Notes under the pieces: model-generated
Seen by the model: only the letters and a program-made list of their open reading frames with translations
The model's database searches: none
Told to the model about the DNA's origin: nothing
Part shown: positions 13,501-20,245 of the stretch, piece after piece
How positions within the stretch are numbered: position 1 is the stretch's first letter
Layout of the letters: each line of letters begins with the position of its first letter
Program-made: the position numbers and the translations under genes
DNA from: Polynucleobacter sp. es-EL-1
GTDB lineage: Bacteria > Pseudomonadota > Gammaproteobacteria > Burkholderiales > Burkholderiaceae
DNA: 64,000 bases
Reading direction: 5' to 3'
Assembly: GCF_018687975.1 (NCBI RefSeq)
Contig: NZ_CP061310.1
Span: 620,001 to 684,000 of the forward strand

Positions 13501-16500
13501 GTTGTTGCAGATGCCACTCTCGGATTTAGCGGCGGCAACTTCTTGAATGTCGGCAATAAGACTTTTACCCCAACCGGTGCATCAAATGCCACGATTGAGG
13601 GCGCAACTAATCCTGTGATTTATGTTGCTGGTATCGCTAATATCACTCCATTAGCGCTTACGGTAAGTAATAATTCGAGCCCTAGCAAAACGTATGACGC
13701 AACAACTGCATTGACATCCGGAATATCCATAGCTCCATCTAATCAATTAACAGGTGATCGTCTTACTTTAACTGGTAGCGGGGTTTACTCAAATAAAAAT
13801 GTAGGAAGCACTAATTACACAATTAATTTAGTAAGTCTTGGCGGTCTAGATGCGGCTAACTATGTCTATACTGCTGGTGATATTGCTGGAACAAACGGCT
13901 CCATCACCACCGCCCCAGTCACCATCAGCGGCCTATCTGCTAGCAATAAGACCTATGACACCAACACCAATGCTGTCCTCACTGGTACAGCCACAGCAGC
14001 AGGGGTACTGGCAGGCGATACCGTCACAGTGAGTGGTAGCGCTAACGCGGGTACTTTTGCCTCTCCAAATGTGACTACTGGTATTGCTGTTACAGCAGAC
14101 CTCTCCGGCCTATCCTTGAGCAATAGTAACTATGCCATCAGTGGTGTAACGACTGCGCTCAGTGCAGATATTGAAGCGGCTCCAGTGACGGTGACAGCAA
14201 GCAATCAAAATACAACGTATGGCACAAGTTATAGCTTGGGAACTTCTTCATTCACTTCTAGTGGCTTACTGGGTAGCGACACCATTAGTGGCGTTACTTT
14301 GCAACAGGCAGGTAATGCAACGATTCCTAGTTCACAAAATGCCGGTATCTATTCTGGAGCGACCAACGGAATATTGGCATCGGCAGCAGTGGGATCTGGT
14401 CTATCGAATTACGCTATTACATATGTACCCGGTTCATTAACAATCGCTCCAAAGCCAATTAATGTGGTTGCCAATACTGCTTCCATGACTTATGCCGATA
14501 CTAGCTTGCCGGTCTTGTCTTATCAAACAGTCACTGGCTTAGTGAATGGTGATCAAATCACTGGCGCCCTGGCAACTACCGCAACGCCCTATAGCGGTAG
14601 CGCAGGATCCGCATCCAATGTTGGCTCCTATGCAATTACTCAAGGCACAGTGAGCGCAGGATCAAACTACCTCATTACTTATACTGCTGCGAATTTAACC
14701 GTAAACCCTGCAAGTCTTACGATTACCGCCCGCAATCAAAATTCCACCTATGGTTCTCTGCTGGTGTTGCCTCAGTCTGGAGCTGCTGCACTGATTACTA
14801 CTGATTTGTTGAATGGTGATTACATAACAGGCGCAAGTGTTTTATATAACGGTAGCCAGACTATTGCAGGTAATGTGAACGCGGGTACCTACTCCAACTT
14901 GCTAATACCTTCTAGTGCAAGTGGGGTAGGCGTAGCAAACTACAATATTACTTATCAACCCGGAAATTTGGTAATAGACAAAGCTGTTTTAACTGTTACT
15001 GCAGTTGATAGCGCTAAGTTTATCGGCATGAGTGACCCAGTTGGATATGCTGGTGTCATGTATAGCGGCTTTAAAAATAGCGACTCAAGCACTAGTGGTG
15101 CATTAGGCGCAGCCACTGCCGCCGTAACGAGAACTAACTCTAGTCAAGTCAATGCCGGGGTATATAGCAACGTTCTTGTACCGGCATTATCGGCAGATCT
15201 ACAAAATTATTCTGTTAGTTATGTCTCTGGCAGCTTCACCATCATTGGCGCAAATCAATTACTGGTTCAAGTGGGAAGTAATACAGCGGTATATGGCTCA
15301 TCCCCCAGCTTCAACCCATCAGCAATGACAGTGTCGTACTGCACCGATTGTGCTGTCGGTATTAGCTCCCCCAATATTATTAGCGTCAACTCTGCAAACC
15401 TCTCAATATCTGGCAATAGCATGACCGTTGTTGATGGAGGTACCAATGCAACATTTACAATTAGCCCTAGCAGCCCAGTTTGGAATTCCTCTGGGTCGCA
15501 AGTAAAGATTGGTAGCTATGCTTTAGGTGCAAGCGGCACCAGTATCACGACTTCACCAGTCGGTGGAACACCTAACTTCAATGAAGTAGTGGTATCAGGT
15601 GGCTTAACGATTACTCCAATCATATTGAGCTATGCTGATTTAGGAATATCTGGGGTAAGTAAGGTCTATGACGGCTCAGTCAATATGACTAATTTATCTT
15701 TAAGCACTTCTAGTGGCTTTTTAGCAGGTGATTCTGTGGCAGCCTCTGCTTCAGGAACTTTTGCCAATAAGAATGTCGGAACGGGAATTGCCTACAACGT
15801 TGGGGTGGCTTTATCAGGTGCCGACGCAGCTAACTACCAAATTAGTGGTGGCTCTTCTTATGTAGGTAGTAATGGCAGCATTACTCAGCTTAATTCGGTT
15901 ACCTATACTGGGCCAAACTCTGGTGGGGTATGGTCAAACCCCTTGAATTGGACCATTACTGGTGGCACTACGATTGGAGCTATCCCCGATCTATCTAATG
16001 TGGCTAATGTTGTTTTGCCAAGCGGCTATAGCGTGATCTATGATGATTCGGTTCAAGGGCCAGTGACTTCAGCAGTAGCAAATAGCGGTAACCTTAACTT
16101 TAATTTAAGTAGCAACACCACTGTTCCGATGTCCATTGGCGGATTGGGAAGTGTGAGCATTACTGGTGCCGGTATTGTGACGCTGACTGGGAATAGTTCC
16201 TATAGTGGCCAAACTATTCTGAATGAAGGCACTGGTCTAGTGGCTGGTAGTAATAATGCGATTGGCGTGGGCTCCATTGTTTCCAATGGCACAACACTAA
16301 ATCCAGCAAGATTCTCGACAAGCAGTGGGGTGGTTTTACCTGTATTAAGCGTTTCTGGGGGCCCTGTTGAGATCTGGAGTGACATCAATACTGTCGGCGC
16401 CCAAACTTATGATGCAAGCCTATTAATTGGACCATCTAATAGCGGCACAACTACTTTGGCAAGCGCTAACGCCAATATCACTTTTAACTCCACTGTAGAC

Positions 16501-17655
16501 GGCGTTGCTAATAAGACTGAATCACTGGTCATTAATGCCGGTAGTGGAAATGTCACCGTTGTAGATAGCATTGGATCAATTGCGCGCTTAAATAACTTAA
16601 CTGTGACCGGCTCAAAAATTTACATCCTTGCAGACATCTTGACTGCAGTGACTCAAACCTATAACGGATCTATATTTATTGGTGATGCAAGTTATGTTGG
16701 CCGTACCCCAACCATTGGCTTCTTATTTACAAATCAATATAGAGCTTATTTTGAATATGCTGCCATAACAGGTGTGCGTGCTAGTTCAATCGACTACCTC
16801 AATACCAATCCAATTTATGTTCGCACCATGATCTCTGAGGATCCTAGCGTGACATACAACGGAACTGTAAATGACACTGTAGCTAATACCCATACCTTAT
16901 TAGTAGCGGCAATTGCTCCAGCAATCATTCCGGAGTCCAGTGGGGTTGCGGCGATTAATGCAGGAGCTAGTATTAGCTTTAATGATGCTGTCGGCTTTGA
17001 TAATCCTTTGTATAGCTTGAATTCTCAGGTTGTTGTTAACCAAAGTCAGGCTAATGCTGATACGGCCTATATTGGCATCATCAATGCCGTAGATGGCGTA
17101 AGGACTTATTCAGATCAAACTTACCGGGCTAACTTAATGAGTGCCCAGTCTGACATACAGCCTGGCGGAGTTAGCTTCTCAGTTTGGGATCCAGATGCCA
17201 GTGTCAATTTCAACCTGCCAGTGCAAACTGCTTCAAATAGCGCGTGCTCAACAAATTGTGGCCAGCTTAATCTGCAAAATCCAAACAGTAGAGATGTGCT
17301 AACTATTGATGGAAGTAATAACTTTGGCTTAGATCCAAATTTATCTGGTGTGAATAATTGGGGTAATGAATATGTTCAAAACCGTGCACTTGGTTATATT
17401 CCTCCAGTTGTGCCCCCAATAGTAAGGCCATTAGCAGGGCCCAATTATGTGCCCGCAATTAATGGTGGTGTGTTGCGTGAGGTGATTGACTTTCATGCCG
17501 ACCAGGTGCACATGACACTTGCATCCAGAAGCACTGGCGGGGTTACAGTGAGCGCTCCAGAAGATGTAGAAATTGCTACCTCTAAGGATAAATCCAGCAG
17601 CAGTAACATCTGCTCTGTAGATCAATACGGCGATACCAAATGCGAAGAAGATTAA
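1504..17655 (+). CDS. Giant FHA-like TpsA adhesin, 5383 aa
   Basis: A filamentous-haemagglutinin-type exoprotein and the substrate of the TpsB protein just upstream. The start is a GTG preceded by an AAGAAGAGAAG ribosome site; an in-frame stop lies five codons upstream. Residues 1-47 form a long signal peptide ending LAHA-Q. The TPS/haemagglutination-activity domain covers about 50-300 (INWDSFNVG, NRVTGSNSSVIEGAVKANG, VNQNGVTFGKGSQVDAAG). Two GxWLLDP motifs follow at about 482 and 843, as in other TPS adhesins. Residues about 1200-2700 carry long Ser/Thr/Ala/Gly beta-helix repeats arranged in a 2-kb higher-order duplication. Residues about 3180-4800 are serial MBG and YDG repeats (LTITASNQ..TYG; KVYDGSVNMTN ... 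AGDSV). The tail (about 4800-5383) ends with two cysteines, C5370 and C5380. No toxin domain is visible at the C-terminus, so a surface adhesin or biofilm role is inferred, not a CDI toxin. Confidence 0.93.
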   Translation: MQKRLGVGSLPASIISKKNFFAEVFSARTFAFVFSAFSLLNFQLAHAQTSPATSNSPAVNALPTGGQVVAGQATISQTSTANSATMNVNQTSQRAVINWDSFNVGKNAQVNFNQPNQNAVILNRVTGSNSSVIEGAVKANGQVILVNQNGVTFGKGSQVDAAGVVASTLDIANKEFMEGKSTFKGNGQGAIINDGKITTNVEGGYIALLAPEVRNQGYLLARKGSGAVAVAAGEQITLDFKGNSLISVKVDVPSYKALLENRHVVEVDGGLVVMAAGAANRLMGSVIKNTGKIAANSLVNNGGVIELVANTVTQAGKVSANSQSKEGGQVNIVGNEITLATSSQTSATGAQGGGQVNVGLASTQVTGGAQVNTQNPSLLSNTQAEAVIKANAQAASSAKQMAKTVTIQENALIDASATKAGNGGTIAIWSEVKTTVAGILTSMGGSQSGHGGFIETSSRGHVSLAPTVSVNTTGNNKTGKSGTWLLDPIDLTIDSGAANVISAALTNNNVTIEVNANTASCPIGSCTQNGSGSLTIASGADILKSGTNLTTLTLSASGIFNLNADIRGESLDVIIRSSIAYLNVGTTIAASKVTVQAQSIYSAGTIQTNRYLSNANPGSLGNIIELLGQAIYVSGRLSASTPVNSGVAGSIKLTANTITLQGGATLQANGDEGGVITLAANDALWSSATIQANGGNGRGGTLSATAANDLHFNQARLQANGTTDGGAITLIANQGDLIIQNALIQTNGSTGRGGSIGVSASNEVSTDSSTFEASGYTHGGQILIGNDAQHGTLPFALVANLDQYTSFNTAQLDPNPDNQQGGFIETSGQTLNMLSSINAGRGGMWLLDPTNVTINTTAGTSTGTDPLSFTNQTNISAAQIQTAINSGISVQIIADGTITQTANLSFSIASGSSASFTLDNTSGTAQAITLTGTTTNTGAGDLNLNYFSNGQIKINGAINATSTGKINLVAQTSYATNTLTSCSLGACASIVNGTSGSITTKGGYVVMDTTGGAISGTTITPGSILNGPIYLNAGINTTTSGGASSGAGGHYSVAASANQASGIGSFEPHAATLNIGGDVNIQLQNSASASYGFVVASYGTTSPITAYGDLNITSNGVSTSGYGLIYLSSALTSTTGNINLIANSSNTTATNNAGVSGTSNGTLTANSGSITIDSTSNKSSAVSLAGAMSAQAISITGTSTTASTIVSLGAMTIVAGGSDLSVTAMNTSGGANTGITQTGAITGNASGGSISFISNNIISQSGAITMTANTSGNESTVLYDTTSGAKTTTIAAGALTVTSGSTSGVNYTVKTLGAGIDTGVINVPGSVLLDNTYGGTAGAGGTPTSGYITTANSSTFAGASIGVLVNSAITAGTGITLKGASFTGWYSVTLQAAIATSTGPISITGTGVNYAVHSNSAGTILAAAGAVTITGTATTGQAVQLAGAITAHTGITIDANGTSTSTIATVGALTLGYGYYAGDNSNPTVISTASGASGSLMGALVGSTLPSISSGSLTGTSVPGTYSITAASLQSSTATTATYVIGFWNGTHTKMVQLVLTTSDNNLYATEKLARYNTTALSTGTAANTLGGTTNLLSLWNGSGAGGVGSVSTMTLAASSSAAGYAAANLTLSGGDYIQNTPSGNITITANNTSGGGNTGITQSGAIINNAPGSNITFTSNNLINQTGAITLAANTSGTDSAVSYDTTRGTNASTITGGNLTITSGSTSAINYVQKSAGSNLDPGVIDVPGSITLNNTYGCSGTNCTPASAYIVASNITLAPNGVPGATINNALTATGDISINAVSNGNHSIYGIAAVTSTAGNINLVGRATNYGVYSNSAGLITASAGDVSITGNSTTGQAVNLGALVTGDSITIVGNGTAASTIVTLSALTINSGGSDLTVTANNTSGGGYTGITQSGVITANASGGNITFTSNNLINQTGAITMAANTSGNTATVMYDTTRGTNASTITGGNLTVTSGSTSAINYVQKSAGANLDPGVINVPGTITLDNTYGCSGASCTRASGYIVASNIASGPSGVAGVTINNALTATGNIVVNGVSNGNYSIYGVAAITSTGGDITLTGIATNYGIYTNSNGIITAASGAVSITGTSTTGQAVNLGAEVTSHTGITIIGTGTSAGTIATVNALTLGYGYYSGDDTNPSMISTATGASGSLMGDLIGSTLPTIASADLTGGSIGTPRSATAAILQSSTSTTATYLVGFWDGTYTKMVQVVLTLSDGKIYARESLAGYKATQLASGSDANVFGGTTNLATIWSGRTNQYVAATSSATGYGAANLSLNGSGYSLNAPSGNISVTANNTAGGGNTGISQTGAITNNVAGSNITFTSNNLINQTGAVTLAANTTVNSASITYDTTSGTKASNITTGSLAIISGSTSDVNLLIKSAGSAINPNLIGTSSVRFPGTVTLDNTYGGVSPASGYITTSNNSSFATSSVGVTVNNAIHSTKLISVKGISYASHGVQYTAAINSSEGGVELTGTTYNSYGVYTASSLITAHYITIDAKATVDATYIAYLGPMTINSGATGGDITISAIGTSAGSDNGIYQAGAISAANGSDISFTSNNIIDQNGAITMAANTNAISSITYDATSGNRLSTIGAGVVTTTSGSTYAINYLVKSAGSAITVAGAAVSGYINIDNTYGSASGTKSSGYFNGTNNTTSNVTGSAGVLVSGVLTAGNDLTVKGVTASSWGIQNNSYTLTSDAGDITLVGVGAHGIYQMGSLIAAAGNISASAYAKSSSWAYYAQVGSQKNYIASGNIDLIGYSTTYSSALNIQNILMRTASGDITLSARGGVNSNGAVSQIFYTAGVVINSGGDFTIQGATVTSGIALANPGTAVAAGSSMSFFAVDLRSSASLAYGGITYAGYKAAGDISIAGTSNGGYGIYSNSVIQSTAGSVTINGASTSSYATYLDTSGTVTGETGVAIYGRGTSGSVTTVGLIRNTGTTGGIIINAVGNASIGAVTNSGADGIRITGGNGIAAGTTTGGTITALGTVTNSGGGVVALSMASPRSSNSYDIEGKIGITTSNASDANIRYSVQGGNFTTPTSYSSGNYIDYRAGATSYTVTVSLGANYSAAYGTAYTDSSALTWLRNNATVTLSATPFGVSAAGVKAGLVWNSTIGTAAISANVVQAGTTIIAANISTGSGQGVSLSGSSRTYTITTKSLTIANNSSTTTYDGASTYAGLVSSSGYTVTGLVTSIGGVAVTDAVSSVTQTTKSGSTVGSGSAVSGTAQNGSFNAVPSSAVGSGLSNYSITYTGTAYTVNKADLTISAAADSKVYGNTTTNAGITYSSGSASASAGVGYSITSGSLLGSDTLTGVTLSSLGGAATASVGTGISITPSNASGSGIANYNITYSNGAMAITQRALTITASNQDTSYGTSFGLGTSSFTTNGLVNTDAVSSVTLKYASSATVPGTTNAGTYTGGIVPSAASGSGLGNYAISYVSGNLVVATKALTITASTQNSTYGSSLSLGTSSFATSGLVNSDGVTSVTLRYSGNDNVAPTVAAATYSSAIIASSAVGTGLSNYAISYVAGDLVVGKATLTLTPNAVETTYSGNALNKTTYSTNTANYGIAGYKNTDVAADAPVSLSGSMAFNGSTSTTVQNADSYALTVGSLVGTTSNTNYEVSFANAANNAYVITPATLSISAVKDYDGSRSFAANQITLTTGIGTQTLTLTGSATADNANVLGVSSLSTSGLTLGNGSNGGLAANYVLPASTNSVLINPVVLTASIANTPSKVYDTTAAVTLAANNFSIANFVAGEGASITQTEGVFDSVNASTNTGYSPASTVTATLTPSHFTANAGTTLTNYVLPTSATGAGTITTAPLTVSANSYAGFAGQTPTFTGSVLGAKGSDSISVSIASSASGAPGVNTLTPSAVMASNLVGNYGTPMVVTGTYTEAQQYQLVVTAANSSNTYGAISGDSSANSAVNLVAQYCNVSSNCNSGTIITLNMTVPASTVSQITSSSSTTPTWVATDSAANSYDIKVVADATLGFSGGNFLNVGNKTFTPTGASNATIEGATNPVIYVAGIANITPLALTVSNNSSPSKTYDATTALTSGISIAPSNQLTGDRLTLTGSGVYSNKNVGSTNYTINLVSLGGLDAANYVYTAGDIAGTNGSITTAPVTISGLSASNKTYDTNTNAVLTGTATAAGVLAGDTVTVSGSANAGTFASPNVTTGIAVTADLSGLSLSNSNYAISGVTTALSADIEAAPVTVTASNQNTTYGTSYSLGTSSFTSSGLLGSDTISGVTLQQAGNATIPSSQNAGIYSGATNGILASAAVGSGLSNYAITYVPGSLTIAPKPINVVANTASMTYADTSLPVLSYQTVTGLVNGDQITGALATTATPYSGSAGSASNVGSYAITQGTVSAGSNYLITYTAANLTVNPASLTITARNQNSTYGSLLVLPQSGAAALITTDLLNGDYITGASVLYNGSQTIAGNVNAGTYSNLLIPSSASGVGVANYNITYQPGNLVIDKAVLTVTAVDSAKFIGMSDPVGYAGVMYSGFKNSDSSTSGALGAATAAVTRTNSSQVNAGVYSNVLVPALSADLQNYSVSYVSGSFTIIGANQLLVQVGSNTAVYGSSPSFNPSAMTVSYCTDCAVGISSPNIISVNSANLSISGNSMTVVDGGTNATFTISPSSPVWNSSGSQVKIGSYALGASGTSITTSPVGGTPNFNEVVVSGGLTITPIILSYADLGISGVSKVYDGSVNMTNLSLSTSSGFLAGDSVAASASGTFANKNVGTGIAYNVGVALSGADAANYQISGGSSYVGSNGSITQLNSVTYTGPNSGGVWSNPLNWTITGGTTIGAIPDLSNVANVVLPSGYSVIYDDSVQGPVTSAVANSGNLNFNLSSNTTVPMSIGGLGSVSITGAGIVTLTGNSSYSGQTILNEGTGLVAGSNNAIGVGSIVSNGTTLNPARFSTSSGVVLPVLSVSGGPVEIWSDINTVGAQTYDASLLIGPSNSGTTTLASANANITFNSTVDGVANKTESLVINAGSGNVTVVDSIGSIARLNNLTVTGSKIYILADILTAVTQTYNGSIFIGDASYVGRTPTIGFLFTNQYRAYFEYAAITGVRASSIDYLNTNPIYVRTMISEDPSVTYNGTVNDTVANTHTLLVAAIAPAIIPESSGVAAINAGASISFNDAVGFDNPLYSLNSQVVVNQSQANADTAYIGIINAVDGVRTYSDQTYRANLMSAQSDIQPGGVSFSVWDPDASVNFNLPVQTASNSACSTNCGQLNLQNPNSRDVLTIDGSNNFGLDPNLSGVNNWGNEYVQNRALGYIPPVVPPIVRPLAGPNYVPAINGGVLREVIDFHADQVHMTLASRSTGGVTVSAPEDVEIATSKDKSSSSNICSVDQYGDTKCEED
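5167..9400 (+). repeat. Higher-order ~2-kb duplication inside adhesin gene
   Basis: A block beginning with a (V/I)TANNTSGGG.TGI.Q.GAI-like motif starts at about 5167, 6433, 7198, 8437 and 9136. The spacings alternate: about 1266, 765, 1239 and 699 bp. The two long units each contain an extra ~500-bp segment (LTLGYGYY.GD ... GFW.GT.TKMVQ..L, at about 5910-6400 and 7935-8400). The pattern is therefore a long+short pair repeated with a period of about 2.0 kb. Copies differ at many third codon positions, so the duplications are not recent. Boundaries are approximate because they were read by eye from the protein. Confidence 0.8.
11035..15890 (+). repeat. Serial MBG/YDG protein repeats in adhesin
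   Basis: About fifteen to twenty copies of an ~80-95-residue module follow one another here. MBG-type copies start LTI(S/T)A..Q.(S/T)(T/S)YG and end G.SNY.I.Y..G.L.V. YDG-type copies start SKVYD(G/T) and run through a DAANY-like motif. These are known extracellular stalk modules of large adhesins. DNA identity between copies is low, so these are old protein repeats and not a DNA-level satellite. Confidence 0.75.
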
Positions 17656-17708
17656 TGCTAAATTGAAATTTTCAAAGGAAATTAAACCTTTTGTTGTAAG
17701 CTAGCAAG

Positions 17709-18257
17709 ATGAGTATCAAACAATTAAATGCCGCCTATCTTGCGCCCGATGATCGCTTGTTATTTCGTTTTAACACGATCGAAAATACGGAGTTTCGTTT
17801 TTGGTTTACGCGCAGAGTCACTCTATTTATTCTGGCTGCTACACAACATTTGATTGTGAGGAGTCTAGAGCAGGATCACACATCTCAGGCCGCTCAGGCA
17901 ATTGCCCAATTTAATAAGGATACAGTAGAGCTGAATCCAAGTGCCCATGGTGTTTCACTAACAACCCCTTACATACCTGCTGAAAATTATCCTCTTGGTG
18001 CTGATCCAATTCTGATAATGGATGTCAAATGTACATTTGAGAAGGATGGGTCCGAAGAGGCACTCTCCCTTGAACTTATTTTGCCAGGTGGAGCGAACAT
18101 CAACCTCAAAATGGCTGGACCAACCATGCAGGCTATGCTCGGACTGCTAAATCAATTGCGCCAGCATGCAGCATGGGGTGAGGTACCGGCCCTTAGTCAG
18201 CAGAGCTTTGCCAATGAGGATGATGACCAACACAAAAATTCACCTTTAGCACATTAG
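17709..18257 (+). CDS. Conserved-looking protein of unknown function, 182 aa
   Basis: I do not recognise this family. The gene lies 53 bp after the giant adhesin stop on the same strand and could be cotranscribed with it. The product has no signal peptide or membrane segment. It begins with a basic/aromatic stretch (DRLLFRFNT..EFRFWFTRRV), then an amphipathic helix, a beta-rich middle (LILPGGANINLKMAGPTMQAMLGLL) and an acidic tail (ANEDDDQHKN). That looks like a compact cytoplasmic alpha/beta protein. The ribosome site is weak: AAAGGA lies about 30 bases ahead of the ATG. Being next to the TPS pair suggests, but does not show, a link to adhesin expression or export. Confidence 0.7.
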   Translation: MSIKQLNAAYLAPDDRLLFRFNTIENTEFRFWFTRRVTLFILAATQHLIVRSLEQDHTSQAAQAIAQFNKDTVELNPSAHGVSLTTPYIPAENYPLGADPILIMDVKCTFEKDGSEEALSLELILPGGANINLKMAGPTMQAMLGLLNQLRQHAAWGEVPALSQQSFANEDDDQHKNSPLAH

Positions 18258-18422
18258 TCTTATGCTTAAAAAATCTCAATTTCACTTTTAATGGTTTTTA
18301 GAGCAAATTTTTTAGTTTTTAATTGGACAGCTAGCACTTCACCTTATTTTTGAATATTTAGAGCTTAAATGTTCTAAACCGGTGATTTCAGGCTAGAATT
18401 TCATCCTTAAATAAGGAGTTTT

Positions 18423-18791
18423 ATGAAGCGCATCATGTTGTTGGCTAAATTGCATCGGGCTGTTGTGACCGAGGCGGATTTGCACTATGAAGGTTCCTGT
18501 GGGATTGATGAGAATCTCCTGGAGGCTGCCGATATGCGTGAATTCGAAAAGATTGAGCTTTACAACATTAATAATGGAGAGCGTTTCTCAACTTACATTA
18601 TTAAAGCGGCTCGTGGCTCTGGTGCCATTTCACTCAATGGTGCTGCAGCCCGTAAAGCACATGTTGGCGATCATCTGATCATCTGTACTTATGGGCCGGT
18701 AGATGATGAGGAGGCGACTGCGCATATTCCTAAGGTTGTTTTATTGGACGATCACAATCGCATCAAAGAAGTGAAAAAAATCACTAACTAA
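18423..18791 (+). CDS. panD: Aspartate 1-decarboxylase proenzyme
   Basis: Makes beta-alanine from L-aspartate for pantothenate and coenzyme A synthesis in the cytoplasm. The 122-residue length is normal for the family. The self-processing site Gly24-Ser25 is present in YEGSCGID, where Ser25 becomes the pyruvoyl cofactor. Other family landmarks are MLLAKLHRA at the N-terminus, YNINNGERF, the GSGAISLNGAAAR loop and GDHLIICTYG. A strong AAGGAG site lies four bases before the ATG. It stands alone, convergent with the phosphomannomutase gene 27 bp downstream. Confidence 0.97.
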   Translation: MKRIMLLAKLHRAVVTEADLHYEGSCGIDENLLEAADMREFEKIELYNINNGERFSTYIIKAARGSGAISLNGAAARKAHVGDHLIICTYGPVDDEEATAHIPKVVLLDDHNRIKEVKKITN

Positions 18792-18818
18792 ATGTAAATG
18801 CACGAAAGCTGCCTCCAA

Positions 18819-20204
18819 TTAAAAGGGCAGTTTCGCTTCCGGTTTAGCAGCTAATAAGGCTACTTTAAATTCCGCCTGAATCCGCTTAATCGCCGCTTCA
18901 CTATCCGCCTCAAATCGCATGACCACTACTGGTGTGGTATTCGAAGGTCTCGCTAGACCAAATCCATCTGCATACTCTACGCGTACGCCATCAATCGTAT
19001 TAATAGACTCAGAGGTGGGGAACTTGGCGTTAGCTTTAATGGTTTCAAGTAATGCAAAAGGCTCACCCTCTGCACAGGCAAGTTGCAACTCTGGTGTGCA
19101 GATTGCGTTCGGCAAGTTGTTCAAGGTATCGCTAGGATTGTGTTCTTTGCTCAGAATCTCTAACAAGCGTGCGCCGGTATAGAGGCCATCATCAAAACCA
19201 AACCAACGATCTTTAAAGAAGATATGACCACTCATTTCTCCAGCAAGCGGGGCACCCGTTTCCTTGAGCTTGGCTTTAACTAATGAGTGACCCGTTTTCC
19301 ACATGATCGGTTCACCACCATGCTCTTTGACATAGAGCGCAAGATTGCGAGTGCATTTGACGTCATAAATGATCTGACCACCAGGATTGCGTGAGAGAAC
19401 ATCTTTTGCAAACAGCATCATCTGACGATCGGGGAATATCACTTGTCCGTCTTTAGTGACAACACCTAAGCGATCAGCATCGCCATCAAAAGCAAGGCCT
19501 AATTCATTATCGGTGGTCTGGAGGTTCTTGATGAGATCTTGTAAGTTCTCAATATGGGCCGGATCAGGATGGTGATTGGGGAAATGACCATCGACTTCAC
19601 AGAATAGTTCTTGTACTTCGCAACCCAAGGCGCGGAAAAGTTTTCCTGCGAAGGCGCCACCAACACCATTGCCACAATCAACGGCAATTTTCATGGGGCG
19701 AGCCAGCTTGATGTCCCCAACGATATAGTTTAAATACATGGGGAAAATATCAAAGGTACTGCGAATGCCTTGACCGCTAACGAACTTTTTAGCTTCAATA
19801 CGTTTGCGCAAGCCCTGAATTTGATCTCCATAAATCGCCGCACCACCTAAGACCATTTTGAAGCCGTTGTAATTAGGAGGATTATGGCTACCCGTAATCA
19901 TGATGCCGGACTTCGGGGTCTTGCCATCGATCGAGTGGTTAGCAGCAAAGTACACCATCGGTGTTGCCACCATACCCAGATCAATCACATTAATTCCGGT
20001 AGAGAGGAGGCCTTCGGTAAGTGCCTCAATTAGGCCGGGCCCCGATAGGCGACCGTCGCGTCCAATCACAATATCGGTTTCATCAAGCTCACGCATTTCA
20101 GTGCCAAAAGCTTGACCAATCTGTTTGGCGATCGATGGATCTAAGGTCTCATTAATAATACCGCGGATGTCATAGGCTTTGAAAATCGATGGAGACAATT
20201 GCAT
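18819..20204 (-). CDS. Phosphomannomutase/phosphoglucomutase
   Basis: An alpha-D-phosphohexomutase of the AlgC/ManB type (461 aa), interconverting hexose 6- and 1-phosphates for sugar-nucleotide and surface-polysaccharide synthesis. All four signature elements are visible: the active-site phosphoserine loop TGSHNPPNYNG, the metal loop DGDADRLG, the sugar-specificity loop GEMSGHIFF, and the C-terminal phosphate-binding loop DGFGLARPSNTTP. An early GRDGRLSG motif is also there. The ATG follows an AAGGA site. The gene lies 41 bp after pgi on the same strand, so the two probably form a sugar-phosphate operon. Whether mannose or glucose phosphates are preferred cannot be told from sequence. Confidence 0.95.
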   Translation of the reverse strand: MQLSPSIFKAYDIRGIINETLDPSIAKQIGQAFGTEMRELDETDIVIGRDGRLSGPGLIEALTEGLLSTGINVIDLGMVATPMVYFAANHSIDGKTPKSGIMITGSHNPPNYNGFKMVLGGAAIYGDQIQGLRKRIEAKKFVSGQGIRSTFDIFPMYLNYIVGDIKLARPMKIAVDCGNGVGGAFAGKLFRALGCEVQELFCEVDGHFPNHHPDPAHIENLQDLIKNLQTTDNELGLAFDGDADRLGVVTKDGQVIFPDRQMMLFAKDVLSRNPGGQIIYDVKCTRNLALYVKEHGGEPIMWKTGHSLVKAKLKETGAPLAGEMSGHIFFKDRWFGFDDGLYTGARLLEILSKEHNPSDTLNNLPNAICTPELQLACAEGEPFALLETIKANAKFPTSESINTIDGVRVEYADGFGLARPSNTTPVVVMRFEADSEAAIKRIQAEFKVALLAAKPEAKLPF

Positions 20205-20245
20205 TGGAGATCCTTAGAAAATGCAGTACTTACTGAGTCACAGTT

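Noticed and set aside
2265..17625. Many minus-strand and out-of-frame reading frames within the adhesin gene
   Set aside because: They are shadows of a biased repetitive gene, with hydrophobic low-complexity translations and no ribosome sites.
18804..18834. Hairpin between panD and pgm as a shared terminator
   Set aside because: The stem has a bulge, overlaps the pgm coding end, and is not followed by a T run on either strand.
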